From contig NC_080044.1 in NCBI RefSeq assembly GCF_012489685.1, positions 68,558,732 through 68,622,731 of the forward strand: 64,000 bases of DNA, written 5' to 3'. Positions 29,003 through 40,785 of this stretch are shown in pieces (position 1 is the first letter of the stretch; the number at the start of each line of letters is the position of its first letter). The stretch comes from Lotus japonicus (taxonomy: Eukaryota; Streptophyta; Magnoliopsida; Fabales; Fabaceae). The notes under the pieces were generated by a model. It saw only the letters and a list, made by a program, of their open reading frames with translations, was not told the origin of the DNA and did no database searches. The translations under genes were made by a program, and so were the position numbers.

Positions 29003-30400
29003 TCAGATGTTGTCGAAAACTTCTTGGTAGACAACATTATTTGTCCTGTTTGAAACAACTCCTTCATCATCTAAAATCAATATCTTCAACCCTTTTCTAG
29101 ATTTTACTCTTGATAGAGCAACATACAACTGACCGTGTGTAAAAACCGGTTTTGGAAGATACAAACCGACGTGGGATAAGGATTGACCTTGACTTTTATT
29201 TATAGTCATTGCGAAGCTTAAGGTGATAGGAAACTGCCTTCGTTGGAATTTGAAAGGAATGCTAGGGTCAGAAGGAGTTAAACTCTGTCTAGCAATATAA
29301 ACTTTCTGCCCAGATTTTGTTCCAGATAAAAGAGTTGCTACAATGATATACTGAGTGAGATGTGTCACCATCATTCGAGTACCATTACACAATCCTGCAG
29401 CGTGATCAAGATTTCGGAGAAGCATAATTGAGACTCCAACCTTCAATACAATCCTATGATTTGGAATCCCTGAGCATTGAATGTCATTTAAGAATTCAGT
29501 TGTGAACCATTCTGGATTAATCTCTGAATCTTGATCTGACCTACATGGAGTGTCATAGCTTAAGTACTCTCTTTCTTCCCCAGGAATCAGTGATAACATG
29601 AAGTTATTAACTTGGTCTACACTGTCAAGAGTGGGAGCTAGAATTGCTCTTTCTTCAAAAAAGGAATAATTTTCCAGCTTACTCACAAAATTTGGATAAG
29701 CAAAATTGACTAATGAAAGCAATGGATCTTCACATGAACTAATCAACAAATCTGAAGGAATCTCAATTGTCGACTCATCATCATCAATGGTCTTAGCAGT
29801 TCCATCTCCGACCTCAAGAATCCAATCAGCAAATTCCCTAATTTCATCAGCGGAAGCAGAAGAAGATGCATTCTGTAACCTCATATTTGTGGTTAATTTC
29901 AATACTTTGCAATATTTCCACAAATATGATGAGTTCACTGCAGATCCCACAATTTCAGATCGGCTACCTTTCGGAATCACAGGGAGAATCTGCCTAAAGT
30001 CGCCTCCTAAGACAACAACTTTACCACCGAATGGAATATCATGACCGTAAGTTGCTTGTGTTTTCATTATGTCATTCAGTGTCCTGTCCAAAGCTTCGAA
30101 ACAGTGTTTATTCAACATTGGGGCCTCGTCCCATATAATTAAGCTCGCCTTTTGAAGCAATTCGCCTTTAAGAGAACCTTGACGAACATTGCATGTTGAT
30201 AGCTCATTGATATCTAACGGAATTGAGAATCTAGAATGGGCAGTTCTGCCGCCAGGTAACAACAATGAAGCGATTCCGCTTGATGCCACATTCAGAACAA
30301 TCAGCCCTTTGGAGCGCAAAGCAGCAGAAAGGGTATTCCACACAATTGTTTTTCCTGTCCCCCCAAAACCATATAAAAAAAAGAATCCTCGATCACGAAG
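29003..30400 (-). CDS. Helitron PIF1-like helicase, N-terminally truncated
   Basis: This is the ATP-dependent DNA helicase part of a RepHel protein, which in Helitrons drives strand displacement during rolling-circle transposition. The frame stays open from about 30418 to the stop at 29003. It begins inside the helicase with LYGFGGTGKT (Walker A), then IIWDEAPM (Walker B), GGDFRQILPV, TTNMRL, and near the end TINKSQGQSLSHVG and YVALSRVKSRKG (motif VI). The first Met gives 446 aa, but it lies just downstream of Walker A, so it is not the true start. There is no sign of the HUH Rep domain. Although truncated, the remaining frame has no stop or frameshift, unlike the related copy at 54082, so this copy seems younger or more recently truncated. 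Confidence 0.9.
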   Translation of the reverse strand, partial: LRDRGFFFLYGFGGTGKTIVWNTLSAALRSKGLIVLNVASSGIASLLLPGGRTAHSRFSIPLDINELSTCNVRQGSLKGELLQKASLIIWDEAPMLNKHCFEALDRTLNDIMKTQATYGHDIPFGGKVVVLGGDFRQILPVIPKGSRSEIVGSAVNSSYLWKYCKVLKLTTNMRLQNASSSASADEIREFADWILEVGDGTAKTIDDDESTIEIPSDLLISSCEDPLLSLVNFAYPNFVSKLENYSFFEERAILAPTLDSVDQVNNFMLSLIPGEEREYLSYDTPCRSDQDSEINPEWFTTEFLNDIQCSGIPNHRIVLKVGVSIMLLRNLDHAAGLCNGTRMMVTHLTQYIIVATLLSGTKSGQKVYIARQSLTPSDPSIPFKFQRRQFPITLSFAMTINKSQGQSLSHVGLYLPKPVFTHGQLYVALSRVKSRKGLKILILDDEGVVSNRTNNVVYQEVFDNI

Positions 30401-31606
30401 ACATTTATAATTTTTATATTATGGACAAATTAAACTTGGAAAAGGTAATGAAATTAATGGAGGGAATCAATAGATACAAATATTTTATGGGGTTTAAGAT
30501 TTACACAATATAGAGTGAGGAAGATTGGTCTATTTTTAAACGGGATTTTATGAGTTATACTTGAAACCAGATTTTAACAACAAAAAAAATTAAGATTTGA
30601 TATAAACGGCTCAAATAATTCAACATGAAATCAGTATATTTATACGGATCATATATTCTAGATATAAGAAACTAAATTTAACACTTCAGTTATATAGGGA
30701 CGAAATCAACTAAAACGACAATGACAAAAAATTAACATAACATAAATTAAAAACATAGCTAGAATGTTTATAAAGTTGGCTTATTGATCCAAAATCATTC
30801 AGAGAAGTACAATCACAAAATTTGATAACCAACATCACTTAGATCTAGTAACATCACTTAGATAGGTTGTTTGTTAAGACTTGAATTCTTGATTGGAAAG
30901 AGTAAGTGAACGAATTTGGGGTGTTGAAATAAGGAATTTAATATTATTAAATAGATTGTTTGTTAAGACTTGAATTCTTGATTTCCTAGATGGAATTGAA
31001 CATGGAAATTTTCAAAGATTTAAAATTGATTATAACAAAAAAATTCTATTATAATTTATAGACCTTATTTTTCTGAAAGGATATACGGTGAAATGGAATT
31101 TAAAATAGTTAAAAAACTTGTTAATTTTGGTTTTTGTGTTTCATTCTTATAATAATCGGGTATTTATGGAAGTATACAATCTTTTATACACAGGATTCAA
31201 ATTCAAATTTCTTTGATATCATGAATAGAAAAGGTAGGATCAAAGGGCTAAAACAGTTCAAAAAACAATCAAAAGGATAAATTATTTATCAAGAATAACG
31301 GAGAATTAAATCTAACATTGAAATCTAAGAATTAAGATTCTAAAATGAAGATGTAAATAATGAAGACAAATGGACATATCTCACGAAAGAAAAAAATTGA
31401 AGGACACTGGAAAAATTATCATAACAAAATTGAAATAGATCAACATAGTGCAACAGCTCGATGAGCATTTTAAGTTAATAACAAAACAAAACATGGCCCC
31501 CATATTTAAAACGCCATCAAAATTATGGGGTATTCCAGTCTGAACGATAAAAGCTTAAATCAAAAGGACAATAGGAAAACATGAAAAGAAACTAAAACTG
31601 ATGTCT
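30401..31606. other. Helitron interior without coding
   Basis: This is where the Rep domain and the start of the helicase should be, but the sequence is AT-rich and full of stops. A short direct repeat (GATTGTTTGTTAAGACTTGAA, twice, near 30862 and 30955) is visible. The helicase homology ends near 30400, which looks like a deletion or replacement junction. Confidence 0.5.
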
Positions 31607-33573
31607 TCAGATCTTCTCCTTCTTCACAGCTTTAAGAAGCTTTTTTCCAGCATTAGATGATCCAAGGGGTTCAGAATCTGAGGGAGAACTACGTTTTGTA
31701 GGAGGGGAACACTGGCTGCCCACAGCTACATCATCATCATCATCAGTATGACAAACAGTCCCAGCAACAACACCATCAGCTAATTTCTGTTATAAAATCC
31801 AAAAAAAAATTACTAAAAAATCAAGGAGACTAACATTTACATAAAAGAATATTGGAGGATTCTTAACCTTATTTTTGGCCTTTCTAGCACCCATCCCAAC
31901 AGCAGCAAGGGGTAAACTGCGATTTTGTTGAGGAACAGTCTGCGAAACATTCTCAATGTTACTCTGAAAAAATGAAATAATCAATTGATTAGATGAAACT
32001 TTACCATGAAACAAAAGATCTGAAAAGAATAATTTGAAGGTCTTAAAAATGTGAAGGTACAAAATTCTTTGAAGCAACAGCAGAGGGAGTTGAATCCTGT
32101 ATTTCCTTTCCCAATACATCAGACGGAACATCAGCAACGGGCTCTACAGCAGATTTACGACCCTCAGATTTTGTAGAATCATCAGACTTCATAACCTTTT
32201 CACTAACAGCCTATTAGACGATGTCATTAAAAACATAATTAATAAATCAAAGAATTGTTAATGAAAAATGTTTAATAAAAGAGGAATGATATATAAGGTT
32301 TCAACTACATTAACTATTGTAGCAGTTACAGGAACTGGGTTTCCAACAGCAGCAACAACAATTGAACTTGGATTTTCAGATTGGGCGGTAGGAGAATCCT
32401 CAACTTGGGATTCAGAAGCTACTCCAAAATCATTGATAAGATCCTGCAATTTGAAAATTAATAAACAAATAGGGAATAAACTCATAATTTATGTCAAACA
32501 ACTAACACATAATAAGAATGCATCAATAAAAACTACCTTCACACAGCTTGATGATGAAAATTTGGGTAGCACCATAGACATTCTGAATACTTGGATTCCC
32601 TATAGAAAGGGAATGAAATTCACGGTAAATATAACAAAATAGAGAATTAATAATTTCAAAAAAAAGAAAAGAATACAACCTCTGAATGGCTTAATCTTTG
32701 CATAATTGACCAAAACAACTGCATTAGTCATGTCTCCAGATGCTAACTGACCCAAGATTAGGGGAACATATTTTCCAAAAAAACAACACTCCATCCTAAC
32801 CCTAAATTCATAAAAAAAAATCAATAATTAGGAGGGATGAAATTTAAAAATGTTGATAAAAAAACCCCTTATGATATAAAGAGATTGAACAACTACCCAT
32901 CCTGACACAGCTCAATAGTAACTCTCTTTTCAATTTTTCCGTTCTTTTCAAACTCTTGCTCACCACTGGACCCTGTTAAAATTCCAATAACATCTGTACA
33001 GAGAAACTTTATTGTCAGAAAATTTGGAAGACATTAGATAGATGTGTCAATAGAGGACGTATGGGAAAAAAAATACCAACTAAAAAGGATGAATCAGGAT
33101 CTCGGAACATGATGTCAGATAAAGGAGTGCAAGAGTAAGGACTCTTTGATATCGCAATTTTGGTTTCCAGTCTCACAGATGTATGCTTATGAAAGTTCAA
33201 TTTGAATGGATGGGAAGTTGTTTTAAATTCACCACCATTCTCACCGACGCCAAAATATGAAATATTATATACCCGACCCCCAGTTAAAAGAGGCTGGAAC
33301 AAATACACCAGAGTCTTTTTCACAGAAGCATGAATCTTTGTACCCTACACATTGACAGGAAATAAGTAAGAAAAAAGGGGAAAAAATAGGAAAACGGAAA
33401 CAAATGACCCAAAAAAATAGTACCTTAGCATCCATGAGAACCAATTCCATTGAAAAGGGAAGCTTCCTACCACCGAAATTGGGACTAACCCACAAACGTA
33501 TGACCTTCACGACAATATTCCAAGCCTCTTTGGAGGAATCAATGATGGAGAGATCATCAACCTTAACAGCCAT
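31607..33573 (-). CDS. RPA1-like single-stranded DNA-binding protein of a Helitron
   Basis: Plant Helitrons often carry an RPA70-like gene whose OB folds bind single-stranded DNA. Five exons join in frame on the minus strand: 33573-33424, 33344-33077, 32993-32897, 32801-32680 and 32599-32537. They begin MAVKVDDLSIIDSSKEAW and include GGRVYNISYFGV, DVIGILTG and RMECCFFGKYV, a typical order of OB-fold segments. All four introns are short (79-88 bp) with GT-AG ends. Downstream exon-like pieces are LINDFGVASESQVEDS (about 32443), QQNRSLPLAAVGMGARK (about 31900) and a Lys-rich C-terminus ending VKKEKI at 31607. The join from exon 5 to the next piece does not keep frame by any splice I tried, so the 3' part is uncertain or decayed. 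Confidence 0.8.
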
Positions 33574-33987
33574 AGCAAAGAAATTGAAGGATTACACTCA
33601 GTTCGATTGCTAGAGATTAAGCAGCAGATGAATGAGAAAAGTTTACCATTTGATGGGCTTAAATAGGGAGAGATAGACTGCATATCCAATGGAACAATTT
33701 AATTGCCTGTTCTTGGAACAAAGCAAATGAAATTGTAAGCGTGAGAGAGAGAGTCTGGAAAACCATAATTGAATTAATTGATTGAGAGTGTATCTAGAAA
33801 TTGGGAAGAAAAAAGGGTTGGAATCGGTGAAGAGTTTGAAAATCTAAACATGAGTCCAGATAATGACAGTCATTTTAAATATGGGGGAATATGAAGAGAT
33901 TCAGAACAGATTTGGAATACAATCTAGACTGTTCTTTTGTTATTGGGAAAAAACAACTTAGGATGAGGGAGGGAGTAAATGAACGAA

Positions 33988-35107
33988 ATTAGTGGGGAAA
34001 TATCTTTTTCATTTTAATTTTAATTGAAATACAATCAGATATTTTAAGAGCTTTTAATAATTTAGTGAAGGAAATTAGTTTTTTTTTTCTAAATGCTTCT
34101 GAATGTATTGATCACCGGATAGTTAGAGCAATTTAGGGGGGGAGATTAAATTTTTTTGTAAAGGACCGAAATTAAGGGAAAGAATGAAAGGGGATTAATA
34201 AGAAGTATTGGAAATAGATTTAAATGGGAGAGAGAGAGAAAGAGAGTGGTAAAACCAAGATTATAATGAAGATTGTTCATAATTTGAAAATTGAGTAATA
34301 AATTGGGAGAGAGAGATATATATAAAGTTGAATGTGAAATAGAAGCATTTAATAATGCTGAATTAAAAAAATCGAAAAAATGGAGGAAAAGACATGTGGC
34401 CAAGGAATGGAGGGAAGCAATATCAGGAAGCCACCTAGGATTTCCACTATAAAATTGCACCAATAAAAAAAGAGGATTTTTGTGGAACTGACACATATGC
34501 AATTGGTTCTCATAACCCTTACTGCTTTAATAAAGTTATAGATTAGTGGGGAAATATCTTTTTCATTTTAATTTTAATTGAAATACAATCAGATATTTTA
34601 AGAGCTTTTAATAATTTAGTGAAGGAAATTAGTTTTTTTTTTCTTTTCTAAATGCTTCTGAATGTATTGATCACCGGATAGTTAGAGCAATTTAGGGGGG
34701 GAGATTAATTTTTTTTGTAAAGGACCGAAATTAAGGGAAAGAATGAAAGGGGATTAATAAGAAGTATTGGAAATAGATTTAAATGGGAGAGAGAGAGTGG
34801 TAAAACCAAGATTATAATGAAGATTGTTTTTTTTTTAAGATTGTTCATAATTTGAAAATTGAGTAATAAATTGGGAGAGAGATATATATAAAGTTGAATG
34901 TGAAATAGAAGCATTTAATAATGCTGAATTAAAAAAATCGAAAAAATGGAGGAAAAGACATGTGGCCAAGGAATGGAGGGAAGCAATATCAGGAAGCCAC
35001 CTAGGATTTCCACTATAAAATTGCACCAATAAAAAAAGAGGATTTTTGTGGAACTAACACATATGCAATTGGTTCTCATAACTCTTACTGCTTTAATAAA
35101 GTTATAG
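33988..35107. repeat. Tandem duplication of the Helitron 5' end
   Basis: Two direct copies of about 555-566 bp (33988-34541 and 34542-35107) both begin ATTAGTGGGGAAATATC or its boundary variant. Each finishes with ACTGCTTTAATAAAGTTATAGA, which is the inverse of the Helitron 5' terminus. They differ by a few small indels, for example an extra TTTTTTTTAAGATTG near 34828. The element therefore has two potential 5' ends. Confidence 0.9.
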
Positions 35108-35108
35108 A

Positions 35109-35868
35109 TAGATTTGGCAACTAAACAAGTGAAATAAAACCAATCCAAGGGGCTCTTACGTTTTTAATTTTTTTTTTAATTTTTGCTGTTTTATCAACAA
35201 AATTCTGAAAATAGTAACTAAATATTAATATACAGCGCACTTAAATAGTATGCAACCACAATAGAATATAGAGAACAAGATAATTATAAGAAAAATGCTA
35301 AATAGCACGACACTGTTTAGCACGACGTCGACCGGCACAACTCTATTTATCTTGATGATTATTTTGATTTTGTTAAACTGTTTTTTATTTCAAATAAAAA
35401 ATAGATTAACGGCCATGCTCTGGCCGTATATGAACAAAAATACACATCTTAATATATGAACAAAGATGCAGAGAGGAATGACTAAAGGACTGGAAATTAA
35501 CTCATCTTAATGAAGAAATTAATTTTGAATTCTTAGCTCTCAATGCAATTTACTTGATATTTTCTCTTCCTTTTTCCTTTTATAGTATAGTAGCTGAAGG
35601 CGGTGATGTTGCCAAGCACTTTACTCATACAGGTGATGTAACAGATCGAACCAGACAATTAGCTTGGTTTGCCATGCCATTTTTTCTTTCTAAAATTTCG
35701 GCTTTCCCTTCAATCATGATCCTTTATCATCATAAAAGCATGTAGCCTGCATTGTTTGTGCTTTCTATTTTTGGGTGGTTCATCATGATGGATCTCCATT
35801 TTTACTGACGTTTTAAAATATAAAGGTTAAAACTAAAATTAAACTGAAAATCATGATTAACTAAAATA
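35109..35868. other. Upstream-like block, right part, and intergenic sequence
   Basis: It starts with TAGATTTGGCAACTAAACAAG, resembling the CKX1 upstream block that ended at 27887. A short open piece around 35580-35745 (AEGGDVAKHFTHTGDVTD) reads like protein, but I cannot name it. It follows a TTTATAG acceptor-like site and could be a relic exon. Confidence 0.4.
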
Positions 35869-35915
35869 CTAGCGGAATTACCCGTGCAATGCACGGGTTA
35901 CTTTACTATATAGTA

Positions 35916-36227
35916 CTTCCTCCGGTCCTTTTTATAAGAAACACTTTAGAGATTTTTCTTAGTCCTTTTTATAAGAAACATTCTTATAAAATTAAGTCAA
36001 ATAATCAATACCAATGCAAAGGGACTTATTCCCAATACAAAAATATGGAGGGAAATTGCAAGCACCCTATAGGTATGATCAACATTTATGGTAATTAGCA
36101 TGATTGTTCTTGTAAAAATGAAAAAACATCATTGGTTAAGCATAGTAGTTAATTTTATAAAAAATATTAGTTTCCTTGGTTTGTGTGATTTTGTCCAAGT
36201 TTTTCTTATAAAAAGGACCGGAGGGAG
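35916..36227. mobile_element. Stowaway-like MITE
   Basis: It is 312 bp with ends CTTCCTCCGGTCCTTTTTATAA and the inverse of TTATAAAAAGGACCGGAGGGAG, flanked by TA on both sides. It sits just inside the 3' hairpin of the Helitron at 35869, so it may impair that end. Confidence 0.9.
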
Positions 36228-36805
36228 TAATATCTAAAATTTGTATAATATTATAATTATGCAATTTTGTATAATTTTTCATTACATAAATATATAAATG
36301 TTTGTTAGAATATATATATATATATATAGTTGATTATTGAAAAATTTTATATATTAAAGTTTTCTAAACAATTAAGAGATGTTAATGTCAATTGAGAAAA
36401 ATCTTTTGAATGATAATTTTACATAATATCTTTTGGATGATAATTTTACATAAGATTTTTCAATTTAAAATCGTAATAAAAAAATGTGTCATCAATGGTT
36501 TTGAATGATAAATTTACTTTAGTAATTTTTTTCATAATTATTAATTTATAAAAATATATAATATTATTTTAAAGAAGTACTCTTATAATATATAATGAGG
36601 CAACCAAATTATAAAATTTATTTAATATTTATATTAAGATCATTTAAGTAGATGACTATATCACATTAAAAAATTTAAATATATTTAACCAGTAAAATTA
36701 TTGAAATAATTATATAAAAATTATGTAAAAATAATCTAAAATAATTTTTCTTCTAAATGCAACGCCCGTTACATATTTTACTTTTATTAAGTTATTATCT
36801 CACGC

Positions 36806-37427
36806 GGGATGTATCATATGAGAAAGTTTCTCTTATGTGAGAAAAATAAGAATGATTTTTTACCATTGGATCAAAATGAACGATTGAGATCAAAACAGCT
36901 AATTAAATCAGTCACGTGTCTGCTCTTCATCCTTTGAGAACTATTCCCTAATTCGATGTTGTTGAACCATCATCAAACCGCCACTTTCTCTGTTGCGTTC
37001 TTCACTTGTTCATCTGAGAAATTGCCACTGCGAGTTGTTGTCTCCTCCTCATCGCCCCTGCAATCGTGCAGACAATTCCATAACAAATTCAATTGCTACG
37101 CATACCCTCGTCATGCTTCTATTTTTATAAATTTCTCCAATTGACTTGCAAATCAATTGAATCAACTATTCTGGGCATAATAAATCGATCTGAAAAGGAG
37201 AATAGGAAAAAGATTGAAGATTGGGGAAAGGAAGTCAGAGATTAGCAAATTAGGAATATAGGCACCGTTCAGAGTTCAAAGCACGAGGATTAGGGAAAGG
37301 AAGTAAAAGAGAACACGTGATTTACTTAAGTTGATCTTTTAATCTCAGTCGCTTATATTAATCTAAAGGCTGCAAATCATTCTTATCTTTCTCATATAAG
37401 AGAGACTTTCACATATGATACATCCCC
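36806..37427. mobile_element. Mutator-like non-autonomous element, possible Pack-MULE
   Basis: The element is 622 bp with inverted ends GGGATGTATCATATGAGAAA and the inverse of CATATGATACATCCC. The similarity continues for about 70 bp through AATAAGAATGATT. It is flanked by a 10-bp repeat, TATCTCACGC (36796-36805 and 37428-37437). The middle, 36956-37144, is GC-richer than its flanks and has an open frame of 62 codons beginning MLLNHHQTATFSVAFF. That resembles a captured first exon. The parent gene is not recognised. Confidence 0.85.
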
Positions 37428-37782
37428 TATCTCACGCATTCTGCATACAAAAGAGAAGAATCAAATTGTGCATTAAAGCAGATTTCGTGAAAAAGAGTAA
37501 ACAACATAAATAAAACGTAGAAAACATTTGTCACGTTAGGGGTTTTGCTGCTGTTTTTAGAGATTTTTGTTGTAGTTGCTGGTTTTTGTCAGTTTTATGT
37601 TGACAGTGTTGGTTACAATATCATTGTTGAGAGGGGTTGTTTCTCAACTTTATATATATGGGGAATGCTAACTTACTCCTACTTGATTTTCTGAAAGAGT
37701 AAGTTAGCACCCAACACCTTTTTAGTATGACAAAAAACCCAACACTCTCTTATTAAAGTTAACTTTAATTGAAGGTTACTTA

Positions 37783-37896
37783 TTTTTTTGGTACATCGGA
37801 AAGATAAATTGCACCCACCAGGAATCGATCTCTGGATCTCTCCTACCCAACTCATATGTCCTCCAGCTCCTACCACTTGAGCTATCCTACGGGAAC
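37783..37896 (-). mobile_element. SINE copy S2
   Basis: On the minus strand it reads CCCGTAGGATAGCTCAAGTG (box A region), ATCGATTCCTGG (box B region) and TTTCCGATGTACC plus an A run. The flanks are ATTGAAGGTTACTTA and ATTGAAAGGTACTTA, a 15-bp target duplication with two differences. Confidence 0.88.
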
Positions 37897-38889
37897 ATTG
37901 AAAGGTACTTATGTATTTTGTTTCCAATTTTTAATGTAAAAAATTATTTTTTCTCATCATTACATTTCCAACGTATTTATGGTTAAGATTAAATGCTAAT
38001 TAATGATCATGTAACTTTTTAAAAAAGTCATGTGACTTTATGTTTTAATCTTAACCATTGATCTTAGATCAAACAGTCACGATTTAATGTGTTCATCTCT
38101 CACAATAAACATTGTTGTCACTTGATACGCCCCATATATATATATATATATATATATCAAAAAAAACTCTAGGTTAATCCTTTGAGCAAACAAAGAAGAT
38201 GATCGTTTGCATTACTTCATCTTCTTTCTCGTAAAAAGAAAATGATTAAAGTTTTTGAAGGATTTTCAAGCGTGTAAAATTATGGTTTGAAACAAAACCT
38301 TTATGTGAAAAATAAAAAAATCAAAATTTATTTTAACTCACAAATTTTGTTCATGTTTCATATTCATTTTGCATGTGTCTTTCTATTCTAGAACTCTCAA
38401 GCATATTTTTCCTTCATATGTTTGCAATTGGCCTAACTCATCACTCCTTTATTGAAATAAGACATCCTTGTGTCTTCCCTTGAACTGGCCTCACTACCTG
38501 TCCATCCTCAATATCTCGCAACATTTGACTGAGTGTCCCGTATACCCATTCCCTTGACTCCCAAATGACTGAGGAAAATACCAGAGCAGAATGAAATTAG
38601 AGAAGATAGAAGAAAAGAACTCCACATAAAGTATCATAAAATTAGCAAATGATGCACAATTTTATGGAAATTGTCGTTGACAAAATCATGCATGGCCGGT
38701 TAAAAAAATAAGAAAATGGGAAAAATAAATCATGAAGAAAAAGATAACACAAAATATATCATGGAAAAATGAAGAGAAGAAGTGCATACATGCTTGCGCA
38801 AATGATGAATTTCTCTAGAGAAGTAGAATCCTTGGAGGAAAAAAATCAGGGGAAGATTAAATGAAATCATGGACAAAAGATAGCACAAT

Positions 38890-39004
38890 ATTTTTTTTTA
38901 CATCGGAAAGATTAATTGCACCCGCAAGGAATCGATCTCTGTACCTCTCCCTACCCAACCCATAAGTCTCTCAGCTCCTACCAATTGAGTTATCCTACGG
39001 GGAC
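38890..39004 (-). mobile_element. SINE copy S3
   Basis: This is the same family as S2, starting GTCCCCGTAGGATAACTCAA on the minus strand. The flanks are AAAGATAGCACAAT (38876-38889) and AAAGATAACACAAT (39005-39018), a 14-bp duplication with one difference. Confidence 0.9.
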
Positions 39005-39854
39005 AAAGATAACACAATTAATTATAGTAGGGAAAATAGAAGAGAAGAATAACACAAAGCACTTGTACAAATGTTTGCTTTCTTTGGGGAAGTAGAAGGC
39101 ATGGGAAAAAAATAAATGTAGATGATAGAATACATTATCTCATGGGTAAAGAGATTAAAAGAAGTGTACAATGCACTTAGTGAAATTGAAAAAAATGATA
39201 AGGATTAAGTGTTATTTTTCCATATAAAAGGAGAAGAGGAGGAGAAGAAAGTGTATGTAGTAGAAAAGGACGTGAAAGTCTTTATTTATATAATGAATCT
39301 GTGTTGAAGATGAATGAATTTATATTTCAAAACGCGTATAGAATTGAAGATTTATGATTGTTGAGATTTCTCTAGTTCCAATCTAACCAGTAACTCGAGA
39401 TGCCAACCATATAAAAGATTCTACACCTTTCGCATGACTTACTCATTGTATGTTTTTGTGTAATCTAATTTTTGTTTGGCTATACCAAGTAGAATTTATT
39501 TTTTTATCTTCTCTCTTATCCATCAAAATAGATTTTCATGATATCTTTTCCAAATAATTAGCTTTGAGTATTTTTCAATTTTCTTTTTTCAAAAAGCTGA
39601 AACAAACATCTTTACATTTAAAAAAAGTAGTTTTCTAAAAAAATAAGCTGAAACAAACACACTCTAAAGTAGTTTAACTAAACTATTTATTTCCAGATTT
39701 TTTTCATTATATAGTAATAATGGTTAGATTGATAAGTAAATAAGAGTTTGAAATGTTGTACATTAATTAGCATTAAATTGATTAATTTTGCATAAAATCA
39801 TTATTTTATTGAAAATATTAATTTTTTGAAAACGTGAATAGTTTTTGAAAGCAA

Positions 39855-39877
39855 TTTTCCGATGTACCAAAAAAAAG
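39855..39877 (+). mobile_element. Minimal 5'-truncated SINE insertion
   Basis: Only the last part of the SINE, TTTTCCGATGTACC plus an A run, is present. It is flanked by GAATAGTTTTTGAAAGCAA and GAATAGTTTTTAAAGCAA, a long target duplication with a one-base gap. It is about the shortest retroposed insertion one could recognise. Confidence 0.8.
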
Positions 39878-40654
39878 AATAGTTTTTAAAGCAACAATTA
39901 TGTTCTTTTAAAATGAACATTTATGTTATTTAGTCAAACTTTGATTAAATTTAATTGATAATTAATTATAGTAAAGGAAATTTATTTAGTAATAGGAATC
40001 AATAACATTTTCTAAATTTTAATTGTAATTAAAAATTAATTTTTTAGTTATTATAGTAAATAAAATGTAGTAATTAGTATGAGAAATTAATGTCAATTTT
40101 CAATATTTGAAATGAGTAGTTAATGGTATAAAAAAAACAAATGGAGTTAACAATATAATATAATTGAAAATATTTTTGTTAGTCAGAATTACGCATACCA
40201 TAAATATCATTACCTAAAATATGATACCTGGTTATCAATTTAGAATGGTTTAGAGCGATGCTTCTAGCACTCTGATTCCTTTCACCGCACCATCCCACAT
40301 GCAAGTCAATGGTTTTCATAATTATTGTCCAAAAGTTATCCAATACTAATGTGCCTATAAAAAAAAATCCAATACTAATGTTGGGACATACTGCACAAAT
40401 ATGTGCCAATATTTTCTGATTGCAAAGTATAGAGATACCATCTGAGCGTGGAGAATTATGCAAGAGTGCGTTATTAATTAACTGAAGGTAACCAATATTT
40501 CACATTGCTTGACGTAGAATTAATTGCTAATTATAACCACTATAGAATGATATAATAATATACGTAAAAGAAGCATAATTTTTTTTTAAGGAAAATGAAG
40601 ACATTAAACCCAAAATAAGATCATTGGTACGGTAATGATATGGTCAAATTTAGT

Positions 40655-40785
40655 TTTTTTTATAGGCAAATGTTAATTGTTAGTAATATTAGTAAATTAA
40701 TCATCAGAACCCTGGACTCTTCACCCTTCACCCTCACAACCGTTATGTCCCCTAACTCTTACCATTTGAGCTAACCTTCGGGCAC
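40655..40785 (-). mobile_element. SINE of a second family
   Basis: On the minus strand it reads TGCCCGAAGGTTAGCTCAAA (box A-like), CCAGGGTTCTGATG (degenerate box B) and ends in an A run after TTTGCCTATA. The flanks are ATGGTCAAATTTAGT (40640-40654) and ATGGTCAAATCTAGT (40786-40800), a 15-bp duplication with one difference. Confidence 0.88.

Larger units (their letters stand above)
27888..35108 (-). mobile_element. Helitron with RPA1-like gene and partial helicase, 7.2 kb
   Basis: Read on the minus strand the element starts TCTATAACTTTATTAAAGCA (35108 downward), preceded by A. It ends with the hairpin CCGTGC-AAC-GCACGG (27902-27916) and CTAG at 27891-27888, then T. An inner copy of the same 5' end lies at 34542. 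Internal genes, both minus, are an RPA1-like gene (31607-33573) followed by the C-terminal part of a PIF1-like helicase (29003-30400). This is the gene order of plant autonomous Helitrons. The Rep domain and the start of the helicase are missing, so the copy is a deletion derivative. Confidence 0.88.

Noticed and set aside
34146..35148. Paired minus-strand frames with shared peptides
   Set aside because: They repeat only because the Helitron 5' end is duplicated. The peptides are not known proteins.
40179..40463. 94-codon minus-strand frame
   Set aside because: It gives no recognised protein and lies in AT-rich Helitron interior. A relic is possible but cannot be supported.
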